Assembly (NCBI GenBank): GCA_964428055.1
Contig: CAYRWM010000003.1
Coordinates: 23,833 to 87,832 of the forward strand
DNA length: 64,000 nucleotides
DNA from: CAYRWM01 sp964428055
GTDB taxonomy: Bacteria; Bacillota; Clostridia; Christensenellales; Christensenellaceae
Direction of reading: 5' to 3'
The notes under the pieces are model-generated. The model ran no database searches. It was not told where the DNA came from and was given only the letters and a program-made list of their open reading frames with translations. The position numbers and the translations under genes are program-made. Shown in pieces: positions 1-8,421 of this stretch (position 1 is its first letter; each line of letters starts with the position of its first letter).

Positions 1-858
1 GCTCTGATATTCGAGAAGACAAGCACGAGGACCCGCTGCAGTTTCGAGGTCGCAGCATACGACCTGGGTATGAACTGCACGTATCTGGATCCCGCGGCGT
101 CGCAGATGGGCAACAAGGAGACGATAGCCGATACGGCGCGCGTACTCGGGCGCATGTACGACGGTATCGAGTACAGAGGCTTCAGCCAGAAGATCGTGGA
201 GGAGATTGCGAAATACGCGGATGTTCCGGTATGGAACGGCCTCACGGATGAGTTCCATCCGACGCAGATACTCGCGGATTTTCTGACGATCAGGGAACAC
301 TTCGGATATCTTAAGGGGATCAAGTTCGTCTACATGGGCGATGCCAGATACAATATGGGAAATTCCCTTATGGTAGGCAGCGCCAAGATGGGGCTTGATT
401 TTACGGCATGTGCGCCGAAGGAATACTGGCCGGCTAAGGAACTGATAGACGAGTGCCTGGCCATAGCGAAAGAGACCGGTGCCTCCATAAAGTTTGAGGA
501 GGATCCGTACAAGGCCACAAAGGGTGCTGACGTCATATACACTGATATATGGGTATCCATGGGAGAGCCTGAAGAAGTCTGGCAGCAGAGGATAGACGCC
601 CTGTCCCCGTATGAAGTCAACATGGATATCATGAACAACGCGGGAGAAAAGGCCGTGTTCATGCACTGCCTGCCCTCATATCATAATATGGATACAACGA
701 TCGGGCGCGAGATGGGAGAAAAGTTCGGACGCGATTCCATGGAAGTCACGGATGAGGTCTTCGAGAGCGAAAGATCCATCGTGTTCGACGAGGCTGAGAA
801 CCGTATGCATACGATAAAAGCCGTTATGGCAGCAACGCTCGGGAAGGATAAGATATGA
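1..858 (+). CDS. argF: Ornithine carbamoyltransferase (5' end outside window)
   Basis: Transfers the carbamoyl group from carbamoyl phosphate to ornithine, giving citrulline, in the cytoplasm. The reading frame is open from base 1, so the N-terminus is missing; the codons before the first internal ATG at 70 read EKTSTRTRCSFEVAA, the STRTR carbamoyl-phosphate loop of the family. The ornithine-binding and catalytic HCLP motif is present (FMHCLPSYH, about base 660), and the C-terminal segment RMHTIKAVMAATL is typical. Its stop overlaps the carA start by four bases (ATGA), so it is translationally coupled to carbamoyl-phosphate synthase, its substrate supplier. Anabolic ArgF and catabolic ArcB cannot be separated on sequence alone; coupling to carAB favours an anabolic or citrulline-forming role. 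Family assignment is secure. Confidence 0.95.
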   Translation, partial: ALIFEKTSTRTRCSFEVAAYDLGMNCTYLDPAASQMGNKETIADTARVLGRMYDGIEYRGFSQKIVEEIAKYADVPVWNGLTDEFHPTQILADFLTIREHFGYLKGIKFVYMGDARYNMGNSLMVGSAKMGLDFTACAPKEYWPAKELIDECLAIAKETGASIKFEEDPYKATKGADVIYTDIWVSMGEPEEVWQQRIDALSPYEVNMDIMNNAGEKAVFMHCLPSYHNMDTTIGREMGEKFGRDSMEVTDEVFESERSIVFDEAENRMHTIKAVMAATLGKDKI

Positions 859-1883
859 AAAAGAGATATTTAGTATTGGAGAACGGTAAGGTTTTTGAGG
901 GAAAAGCATTCGGTGCCGACGCCGGTGTGACAGGGGAACTCGTTTTTAATACCGGCGCGGTCGGTTATATCGAACTGCTGACAGATCCGGGTTATTTAGG
1001 CCAGATAGTCGTGCAGACGTTCCCGGCGATCGGCAACTACGGGATCATCCCCGAGGATTTTGAAAGCAATTACGGACCTTCCGGATATGTTGTCAGGGAA
1101 TGGTGCGATGAGCCCTCGAATTTCAGGAGCGAGGGAACGGTCGACAGCTTCCTTAAGGAAAAGGGTATTCCCGGCATATACGGGGTGGATACAAGGGAGA
1201 TAACAAGGATAATACGAAATGAAGGTGTAATGAACGCCTGTATCTGCGATAAACTCCCTGCAGATGAGAAGAGTATCAAGAAATATAAGATAAAGGATGC
1301 GGTAAAGACCGTATCGGTCAAAAAGCCCTATGTCATCCCGGCGGGATCACATAAGTATAATGTAACGCTCATAGACTACGGTGCGAAGAGCAGCATTGCA
1401 AAACAGCTGACGGAAAGAGGATGCCTGGTCCGTATAGTGCCTTATTCTTCATCCGCTTCGGATATACTGAGAGACAGACCCGACGGTGTTGTCCTCTCGA
1501 ACGGTCCCGGGGATCCGTCAGAGAACACTTCCGAGATAAAGGAGATAAAGGAATTGATCGGGAAGGTCCCGATCTTCGCCATAGGCCTCGGACATCAGCT
1601 GCTGGCTATAGCGAACGGCGCAAAGACGTCCAGACTCAAATACGGCCACAGGGGCGCAAACCAGCCGATAAAGGACGTTAAGGCCGGCAGTGCTTTCATA
1701 GCGGGTCAGAATCATGGCTATGTTGTGGATGATGCCAGCATTAAGAAAGGTTCGGTAAGTTACTTCAACCTTAACGACGGCACATGCGAAGGCATCGATT
1801 ACGACGGTGCGTTCTCAGTGCAGTTTGATCCGGAGGGACCTGTTTATGACAGGTTCATAGATATGATGGGAGGTGGAAGATAA
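855..1883 (+). CDS. carA: Carbamoyl-phosphate synthase small subunit, glutaminase site degenerate
   Basis: CarA normally hydrolyses glutamine and channels ammonia to CarB. The protein has 342 residues, near family length, with the N-terminal small-subunit domain (GKAFGADAGVTGELVFNT, then NFRSEGTVDSFLKEKGIPGI) and a class I GATase domain from about residue 170. The nucleophile motif, normally GICLGHQ, reads AIGLGHQ, so the catalytic Cys is Gly244. The catalytic His of the usual QFHPE is Asp325 (QFDPE); only Glu327 of the triad remains. Both changes read clearly in the DNA (GGC at 1584, GAT at 1827), and the frame is otherwise intact. Inference: the subunit cannot hydrolyse glutamine and acts as a structural partner in an ammonia-dependent synthase. 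It sits between argF (4-base overlap) and carB (1-base overlap). Confidence 0.93.
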   Translation: MKKRYLVLENGKVFEGKAFGADAGVTGELVFNTGAVGYIELLTDPGYLGQIVVQTFPAIGNYGIIPEDFESNYGPSGYVVREWCDEPSNFRSEGTVDSFLKEKGIPGIYGVDTREITRIIRNEGVMNACICDKLPADEKSIKKYKIKDAVKTVSVKKPYVIPAGSHKYNVTLIDYGAKSSIAKQLTERGCLVRIVPYSSSASDILRDRPDGVVLSNGPGDPSENTSEIKEIKELIGKVPIFAIGLGHQLLAIANGAKTSRLKYGHRGANQPIKDVKAGSAFIAGQNHGYVVDDASIKKGSVSYFNLNDGTCEGIDYDGAFSVQFDPEGPVYDRFIDMMGGGR

Positions 1884-4800
1884 TGCCGCGCGATAAGAGT
1901 ATTAAAAAGGTAATGGTAATAGGTTCCGGTCCCATCGTGATAGGTCAGGCTGCTGAGTTCGACTATGCGGGCACGCAGGCTTGCCGTATCCTGAGACAGG
2001 AAGGTGTCAATGTCGTACTGGTAAACTCAAACCCCGCTACGATAATGACGGATAAAGCGCTCGCTGACGAGATATATCTCGAGCCTCTCACGGAAGAGAC
2101 GGTAAAGCGCATAATCAAAAAGGAAAGACCTGACAGCCTGCTCGCCGGACTGGGCGGACAGACGGGTCTCACGATATCCATGCAGCTCGACAAGGACGGG
2201 TTCCTTGATGAGTACGGCGTAAGGCTCATAGGTACGAATGCCGAAGCCATCGACAAGGCCGAAGACAGAAAGATGTTCAAGGATACCATGGACAGCATAG
2301 GCGAGCCCACGATACCTTCGGATATCGCGAATGATATAGACAGGGCGCTAGAGATAGCGGCCGAGATCGGATATCCGGTCATAATCCGTCCCGCTTTCAC
2401 GCTCGGCGGTGCCGGCGGCGGCGTAGCATACAGTGAAGACGAACTCAGGGTCGTCGCAAAGACAGGCCTTGATGTTTCGCCTATAACTCAGGTACTGGTA
2501 GAGAAATACATCTACGGTTGGAAAGAGATAGAATTCGAGACGATGAGGGACAGCGCAGGCAATGCGATCGCTATCTGCTCGATGGAGAACGTCGATCCGG
2601 TCGGTATACATACGGGCGACTCCATAGTCGTGGCTCCTGCCTTAACGCTCTCAGCCAAGGAATACAGCATGCTGAGGGATGCGTCTCTCAACATAGTCAA
2701 TGCTCTGGGAATAGTCGGCGGCTGCAACTGTCAGTTCGCTCTTAATCCCGACAGCTTTGAATATGACGTAATAGAGGTCAACCCGAGGGTTTCAAGGTCT
2801 TCGGCGCTCGCTTCAAAGGCAACGGGATACCCGATAGCGAAGATGACCACAAAGCTCGCTCTCGGATACACTCTTGACGAGATAAAGAACGATATAACGG
2901 GAACTACCAGTGCGTGCTTCGAGCCGACAGTCGACTACATAGTCGTTAAGTTCCCGAAGTGGCCTTTCGATAAATTCGCGGGTTCTCCGAGAAACCTCGG
3001 CACGCAGATGAAGGCTACCGGTGAAGTCATGTCCATAGCTCCGAGCTTCGAGATGGGCATAATGAAGGCCGTGAGGGGTGCGGAGATATCGCTCGATACG
3101 CTCAACGCGGAGCCTCTGACTGACGAACCCGTAGAGGAGCGTCTCAAGAATCTCGATGACAGGCGTCTGTTCACATGCTTTGAAGCCATAAAGAAGGGCG
3201 TCAGCATCGAAAAGATAAACGAGATAACAAGAATCGACAAGTGGTTCTTAAGCAAACTCAAGAATCTGGTCGACTATGAAAACGAGATAGCCGGCGGCAT
3301 CAAGGATGAGGAAACGTACATGAAGGGCAAATGGCTCGGATACAATGATGCTACTCTGGCTAGACTGTCGGGAGCCGAGAGCCTGCCGTATGAGTCATCC
3401 AAGTCATACAAGATGGTCGATACCTGTGCGGCTGAGTTCGATGCGGAAACGCCGTACTTCTATTCGACATATGATAAGGATTGCGAAGCAAGATCCTTTG
3501 AAAAGTCAGATAAGCCCACCATCATGGTCTTGGGTTCAGGTCCCATAAGGATCGGACAGGGCATAGAGTTCGACTATTCCTCAGTCCACTGCGTATGGAC
3601 GCTCAAGGAGATGGGCTATGATGTCGTCATAGTCAACAACAACCCGGAAACGGTATCAACGGACTATGATACAGCCGACAGACTGTACTTCGAGCCGCTC
3701 TCTCCCGAGGATATCATGGATATCATCAAAGTTGAGAAACCCGAAGGCGTTGTTGTGGCGTTCGGCGGTCAGACGGCAATCAAGCTGACCAAGTTCCTGG
3801 ACAGCAACGGCATAAAGATACTCGGTACTTCAGCCGAGGGTATCGATATGGCTGAAGACAGGGAGCGTTTCGATGAGCTCCTTGAGAAGTTCAGCATAAG
3901 AAGACCCAAAGGCATGGGCATCATGACAGAGGATGAGGCCCTTGACGCGGCCGAGTCTCTCGGTTATCCGGTGCTCCTCCGTCCGTCCTACGTCATAGGC
4001 GGACAGAACATGCAGATATGCCATGATGAGCGTGAGGTCAGAAGATACATGCAGCGTATCCTGTCTACGGGAATTGAAAACCCGGTGCTCGTCGATAAGT
4101 ACATGATGGGTACGGAACTCGAAGTCGATGTCATATCCGACGGCAAGGACGTTCTCATACCCGGAATAATGGAACACGTTGAGCGTGCCGGTGTGCACAG
4201 CGGTGACTCTATAGCCGTATATCCTCCGTTCAACCTGAACGACAAGATGACGGACATCGTGGTCGACTGCTCTGAAAAACTGGCTCTGGCGCTCGGTACC
4301 AAGGGTCTGGTCAACATTCAGTACCTTATCTACGAAGGCGAACTGTACGTCATAGAGGTTAACCCGAGGGCGTCCAGGACGGTTCCGTATATAAGCAAGG
4401 TAACGGACGTGCCTATGGTCGATATCGCGTCAAAGGTCATGCTCGGCCAGAGCTTAAAGTCACTGGGATACGGCACAGGCCTGCACAAGACGCCGCCGTA
4501 CTTCGCGGTAAAGGTCCCCGTATTCTCATTCGAGAAACTGACTGACGTCAACTCCTACCTCGGGCCCGAAATGAAATCAACGGGTGAAGTGCTGGGTATA
4601 GGCAAGACGATGGAAGAGGCTCTGTTCAAAGGTCTGACTTCCGCCGGTATGGTCATAAAGAATTCCTACAGAAATTCAAATATGGGCGCTTTTATAAGCG
4701 TTGATTCGCTGGATCAGCACGAAGTCGTGTCTCTTGCCAAGAAGTTCGACGATATAGGGTTCAGGCTCTACGCTACAGACGAGACAGCGAACTCGATCGC

Positions 4801-5920
4801 GAAACTCGGAATAGACGTGGAGAGAGTCCGCGGAACTAAGCAGAACGAGAATCTGTACAAGCTGATAGAGAACGGCAAGATCAATTACATAGTATATACA
4901 GGTGCCATGAGAGATGATACCGTAGAGGATTACATGGCACTGTCGAGAAGGGCTCTTCTGCACGGCATACCGTGCTTCACGTCACTGGACACGGCCAATG
5001 CTCTTGCTGACATGATAGCCAGCAGATACACACAGGAGAATACCGAGCTCGTTGATATCAACAACATGAGAAGTTCTCACTTTACGGTCAAGTTCTCCAA
5101 GATGCAGGCCACTGGCGATGACTACATATTCATAGAGAATTTCGACGGTAAGATCAGCAGTCCCGAGTCACTGTGCATAACGATGTGCAACCGTCATAAG
5201 GGTATCGGCGGATATGGTATTGTGCTGATAGAGGCCTCCGTCAAGGCGGATGCAAAGATGCGCGTATTCAACAGAGACGGTTCCGAAGCCATGATGGCCG
5301 GTAACTGTCTGAGATCTCTGGCAAAGTATCTGTATGACAACAAAATCGTTGAAAAAACAGATATGAAGATCGAGACTGCCAGCGGCATAAAGGATCTAAA
5401 ACTGTATACCCGCGACGGAAGAGTCAATTCCGTTTCCGTCAACATGGGACTTCCCGAGTTCGATCCGGCGAAACTGCCCTGCACGCTTAAGGAAGACAGG
5501 ATAATATACTATCCTTACGAGGTCGGCGGAAGGGACTACATGATAACGTGTCTGTCCATCGGCAACCCGCACTGCGTTGTATTCTCAGACAGGATAGACA
5601 GTCTGGATCTTGCCGATATCGGACCGCTGTTCGAGAATGCGCCGATATTCCCCGAGAGGATAAATACGGAATTCATCAGAGTCGTAAACAGGAACACGAT
5701 CAAGATGAGAGCCTATGAAAGGGGCAACGGCGAGACCAGTGCCTGCGGATCGGGCGCCTGCGCAGCCGTAGTAGCAGCGGTCGAGAACGGATATCTGTCC
5801 AAGAACACTGATATTACGGTCAAGGTTAGAGGCGGAGACCTGATTGTGAACTATTCGGACGACGGCATCACTCTTACCGGCGATACGGTGCTCGTATACA
5901 AGGGCGAGGCAGAAGTCTGA
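1883..5920 (+). CDS. carB: Carbamoyl-phosphate synthase large subunit fused to a DapF-like domain
   Basis: CarB makes carbamoyl phosphate from bicarbonate, ammonia and two ATP. Residues 1 to about 1060 hold the usual two ATP-grasp halves (MVIGSGPIVIGQAAEFDYAG near residue 10; VLGSGPIRIGQGIEFDYSS near 550) and the MGS-like allosteric domain. CarB normally ends near residue 1070. Here the frame continues without a break from about residue 1065 to 1345 into a full-length diaminopimelate epimerase fold: FTVKFSKMQATGDDYIFIEN, FNRDGSEAMMAGN, GNPHCVVF, GNGETSACGSGACAAVVAAV. The second DapF catalytic Cys is present (Cys1288), but the first, normally in the MCGN motif, is Ala1139; a Cys lies three residues on (Cys1142). 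Whether the domain still epimerises diaminopimelate is therefore open. It starts one base inside the carA stop. A strong promoter for the next unit follows immediately. Confidence 0.95.
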   Translation: MPRDKSIKKVMVIGSGPIVIGQAAEFDYAGTQACRILRQEGVNVVLVNSNPATIMTDKALADEIYLEPLTEETVKRIIKKERPDSLLAGLGGQTGLTISMQLDKDGFLDEYGVRLIGTNAEAIDKAEDRKMFKDTMDSIGEPTIPSDIANDIDRALEIAAEIGYPVIIRPAFTLGGAGGGVAYSEDELRVVAKTGLDVSPITQVLVEKYIYGWKEIEFETMRDSAGNAIAICSMENVDPVGIHTGDSIVVAPALTLSAKEYSMLRDASLNIVNALGIVGGCNCQFALNPDSFEYDVIEVNPRVSRSSALASKATGYPIAKMTTKLALGYTLDEIKNDITGTTSACFEPTVDYIVVKFPKWPFDKFAGSPRNLGTQMKATGEVMSIAPSFEMGIMKAVRGAEISLDTLNAEPLTDEPVEERLKNLDDRRLFTCFEAIKKGVSIEKINEITRIDKWFLSKLKNLVDYENEIAGGIKDEETYMKGKWLGYNDATLARLSGAESLPYESSKSYKMVDTCAAEFDAETPYFYSTYDKDCEARSFEKSDKPTIMVLGSGPIRIGQGIEFDYSSVHCVWTLKEMGYDVVIVNNNPETVSTDYDTADRLYFEPLSPEDIMDIIKVEKPEGVVVAFGGQTAIKLTKFLDSNGIKILGTSAEGIDMAEDRERFDELLEKFSIRRPKGMGIMTEDEALDAAESLGYPVLLRPSYVIGGQNMQICHDEREVRRYMQRILSTGIENPVLVDKYMMGTELEVDVISDGKDVLIPGIMEHVERAGVHSGDSIAVYPPFNLNDKMTDIVVDCSEKLALALGTKGLVNIQYLIYEGELYVIEVNPRASRTVPYISKVTDVPMVDIASKVMLGQSLKSLGYGTGLHKTPPYFAVKVPVFSFEKLTDVNSYLGPEMKSTGEVLGIGKTMEEALFKGLTSAGMVIKNSYRNSNMGAFISVDSLDQHEVVSLAKKFDDIGFRLYATDETANSIAKLGIDVERVRGTKQNENLYKLIENGKINYIVYTGAMRDDTVEDYMALSRRALLHGIPCFTSLDTANALADMIASRYTQENTELVDINNMRSSHFTVKFSKMQATGDDYIFIENFDGKISSPESLCITMCNRHKGIGGYGIVLIEASVKADAKMRVFNRDGSEAMMAGNCLRSLAKYLYDNKIVEKTDMKIETASGIKDLKLYTRDGRVNSVSVNMGLPEFDPAKLPCTLKEDRIIYYPYEVGGRDYMITCLSIGNPHCVVFSDRIDSLDLADIGPLFENAPIFPERINTEFIRVVNRNTIKMRAYERGNGETSACGSGACAAVVAAVENGYLSKNTDITVKVRGGDLIVNYSDDGITLTGDTVLVYKGEAEV

Positions 5921-5932
5921 CGCTTAGTGTCA

Positions 5933-5961
5933 TTGACAAAAATGCTCGATTTGTGTATAAA
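5933..5961 (+). promoter_or_regulatory. Sigma-A type promoter for the XRE-cupin/acyl-CoA ligase unit
   Basis: The -35 box TTGACA (5933-5938) and the -10 box TATAAA (5956-5961) are separated by 17 bases. The start of transcription would be near 5968, giving a leader of about 90 nt. Confidence 0.8.
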
Positions 5962-6006
5962 TGACACTATACTCATTGTGCCTTTCAGGGCTTGAATAAA
6001 CGTGAT

Positions 6007-6034
6007 CGGTGAGGAGCCGTGCGGCTTCTCACCG
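6007..6034 (+). other. Leader hairpin before the XRE-cupin gene
   Basis: An 11-bp stem (GGTGAGGAGCC with GGCTTCTCACC, one G-U pair, loop GTGC) lies between the promoter and the ribosome site ACGGAGGA. No T run follows, so it is not a plain terminator. It may be an RNA or protein binding site or simply stabilise the mRNA. Confidence 0.5.
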
Positions 6035-6060
6035 TTGTACATAGAAACGGAGGACGTTAA

Positions 6061-6606
6061 ATGGAACCTATCAACGAGATCGCTGAAAGAATACGTGAAC
6101 TGCGTGAAGTATGCGACTATACTCCCGAACAGCTTGCGGAGGAACTTGGTGTGGATGTCGATAAGTATAAGGCTTACGAGGAAAACGGCGATTTTCCCAT
6201 AAGCGTTATATATGAGATATCTCATAAGTTCGGCGTCAATTTCAATGAACTCGTTACCGGCGAGCCCAGCCGTATAGACACATACCAGATAGTTCGCAAA
6301 GGCATGGGCCTTTCCGTAAGCCGTTATCCGGGCTACCGTTTCAAGGATCTGGCCTTCAGGTTTGACGACAAGATCATGCAGCCTCTGCTGGTGACGCTGG
6401 ATCCCTCGGATGAGCCTGCAAAGCTCGTGTCTCACACAGGCCAGGAGTTCAATATGGTACTTAAAGGCACTGTCGCCGTCGCGTTCGACGATCAGGAGTT
6501 TATCCTGAACGAAGGGGACGCGATATATTTCAACGCAACGTATATGCACGGGCAGAGATGCGCGGGCGATGAAGAGGCGACTTTCTTAACAATGATCGCC
6601 GAATGA
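6061..6606 (+). CDS. XRE-family regulator with C-terminal cupin sensor domain
   Basis: A 181-residue one-component regulator. Residues about 5-62 form the XRE helix-turn-helix (IAERIRELREVCDYTPEQLAEELGV). Residues about 95-180 form a small cupin barrel (HTGQEFNMVLKGTVAVAFDDQEFILNEGDAIYFNA), which in this family binds a small effector. The start is supported by the ribosome site GGAGGA seven bases upstream. It lies 27 bases before an acyl-CoA ligase and shares its promoter, so it probably controls this unit according to the acid or acyl-CoA concerned; the effector is unknown. Family assignment is firm, the regulatory target is inferred. Confidence 0.88.
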   Translation: MEPINEIAERIRELREVCDYTPEQLAEELGVDVDKYKAYEENGDFPISVIYEISHKFGVNFNELVTGEPSRIDTYQIVRKGMGLSVSRYPGYRFKDLAFRFDDKIMQPLLVTLDPSDEPAKLVSHTGQEFNMVLKGTVAVAFDDQEFILNEGDAIYFNATYMHGQRCAGDEEATFLTMIAE

Positions 6607-6633
6607 CAGTGCTTAAAGGAGTAATCTTAAAAA

Positions 6634-8310
6634 ATGCTTTTAGACAGATACCTCCCAAGGATCGAGTTCGATTCCTATGAGGATTTTAAACAGAATTACA
6701 GAGTGAACGTTCCCGATGATTTTAACTTCGGCTGGGATATCGTGGATGAGTGGGCGGCTCAGGAGCCTGAGAAGAAGGCTCTTCTGTGGCTCAGCAAGGA
6801 TAAAGAGGAACGAACTTTCACATTTACCGATATATCAAGGCTTTCCAACAAAGCCTGCCATTATTTCAGGTCCCTCGGACTTAAGAAGGGAGACATAGTA
6901 CTCCTTATATTAAGACGCCGCTGGGAATACTACGTCATAGCTACAGCTCTTCATAAGCTCGGAATAATACTCATACCGGGCAATCTTCTGTTCACTGCTC
7001 ATGATATAGAGTACAGGGGCAATGAGGCAGGCATATCAGCGATATGCGCATGCGATGACGAGTATATACGCAGACAGGTCGATGATGCGGCTGACAAGAT
7101 TCCGACGCTTAAAAAGAAGATTGCAGTTGCATCGCCCAGAGACGGATGGGATTTCTTTACCGAAGAGATAGAGAAGTATCCGGATACGTTCGAACGTCCG
7201 ACGGGCGGGGAAGCCACTAAAGTCACGGATACCATGCTCATATACTTCACATCCGGTTCCACCGGTATGGCGAAGATGGTCTGCCATGACTTCTCGCATC
7301 CTCTCGGTCATATAGTGACCGCCAAATACTGGCATCAGGTCCAGGAGAATAAACTCCATATGTCCATATCAGACTCCGGATGGGCGAAGTTCGGATGGGG
7401 CAAGATATACGGCCAGTGGATTTGCGGCGCCGTTCAGTTCGTCTATGACTATGTGGGCAGATTCGACGCGAAGGATATGCTGTCGGTCATAAGCAAATAT
7501 AAGCTCACAACTTTCTGCGCACCGCCTACCATGTACAGGTTCATGCTTCAGGAGGATATGACAAAGTATGATCTTTCATCGATAGAGAACTTCTGCAATG
7601 CGGGAGAGCCTCTCAATCCGGAGGTGTTCAACCGTATCTATGAACTCACCGGCAAGAAGATGAGAGAAGGATTCGGTCAGACTGAAGGTACGGTTCTCAT
7701 AGCCAATTTCCCGTGGATAGATCCCAAGCCCGGCTCAACCGGAAAGCCGTCGCCTCTTTATAACATACATCTTCTGCGCGATGACGGCTCCGAAGCCGAT
7801 ATAGGTGAAGAGGGAACGATAACGGTATGCGATATAGACAAGTACCACCCGACAGGTCTTTTCAATGCCATATACAAAAACCCCGAACTTACAAAGGCGA
7901 TACTCGGCGGAAAGAATTATGATACCGGCGATGTCGCATGGGCGGACTCCAAGGGCTACTACTGGTTCGTCGGCAGAAACGACGACGTTATAAAGTGCTC
8001 AGGCTACCGCATCGGTCCGTTTGAGGTCGAGAGTGCTCTCCTGACGCACCCGGCAGTCGTCGAGTCGGCTATCACGGGAGCTCCCGATCCCATAAGGGGG
8101 CAGGTCGTAAAGGCCAGCGTCGTTTTGGCTGAGGGCTTCAAGCCTTCTCCCGAACTCACAAAGGAACTGCAGGATCACGTCAAGAGAGAGACTGCCCCGT
8201 ATAAGTACCCCAGGGTCATAGAGTATGTGGATGAACTGCCTAAGACCCTCGGCGGAAAGATAAAGCGTGCTCTCATCAGGCACAACGACGAGGAAGCGAT
8301 GAAAAAGTAA
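6634..8310 (+). CDS. AMP-forming acyl-CoA synthetase (acetyl/medium-chain acyl-CoA ligase type)
   Basis: Activates a carboxylic acid to its CoA thioester through an acyl-adenylate. The 558-residue protein has the ATP loop YFTSGSTGMAK (Thr206-Lys214), the adenylate motif GFGQTEGT, the YDTGD motif, the hinge region GRNDDVIKCSGYRIGPFEVE and the catalytic Lys542 in TLGGKIKR, so the ANL-family active site is complete. Length and motif spacing fit the acetyl-CoA synthetase/medium-chain (ACSM-like) branch; the acid used cannot be told from sequence. A good ribosome site (AAAGGAG) precedes the ATG. It is the last gene of the unit started by the XRE-cupin regulator and is closed by a clear terminator. 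Confidence 0.9.
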   Translation: MLLDRYLPRIEFDSYEDFKQNYRVNVPDDFNFGWDIVDEWAAQEPEKKALLWLSKDKEERTFTFTDISRLSNKACHYFRSLGLKKGDIVLLILRRRWEYYVIATALHKLGIILIPGNLLFTAHDIEYRGNEAGISAICACDDEYIRRQVDDAADKIPTLKKKIAVASPRDGWDFFTEEIEKYPDTFERPTGGEATKVTDTMLIYFTSGSTGMAKMVCHDFSHPLGHIVTAKYWHQVQENKLHMSISDSGWAKFGWGKIYGQWICGAVQFVYDYVGRFDAKDMLSVISKYKLTTFCAPPTMYRFMLQEDMTKYDLSSIENFCNAGEPLNPEVFNRIYELTGKKMREGFGQTEGTVLIANFPWIDPKPGSTGKPSPLYNIHLLRDDGSEADIGEEGTITVCDIDKYHPTGLFNAIYKNPELTKAILGGKNYDTGDVAWADSKGYYWFVGRNDDVIKCSGYRIGPFEVESALLTHPAVVESAITGAPDPIRGQVVKASVVLAEGFKPSPELTKELQDHVKRETAPYKYPRVIEYVDELPKTLGGKIKRALIRHNDEEAMKK

Positions 8311-8320
8311 ACTGCTTTCA

Positions 8321-8359
8321 AAAGCTCTGAACGGCATAAGCCGTCCGGAGCTTTTTTTT
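8321..8359 (+). terminator. Rho-independent terminator after the acyl-CoA ligase
   Basis: A stem of AAAGCTCTGAACGGC with GCCGTCCGGAGCTTT (one wobble and one mismatch) is followed by eight T. Confidence 0.85.
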
Positions 8360-8386
8360 GTTGTTAGAGAATGATTATGCTATAAT
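8358..8386 (+). promoter_or_regulatory. Promoter for the nucleotidyltransferase/kinase pair
   Basis: TTGTTG (8358-8363) and TATAAT (8381-8386) are 17 bases apart, with an extended -10 TGC directly before TATAAT. Confidence 0.7.
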
Positions 8387-8421
8387 CAAACTTGATATTT
8401 CAGATATGGAGTAAAGCATTT

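Noticed and set aside
5851..6549. A long open frame of about 230 codons on the minus strand opposite the XRE-cupin gene
   Set aside because: It lies antisense to a gene with clear domains, crosses the promoter region and has no ribosome site; it is a shadow of GC-rich third positions.
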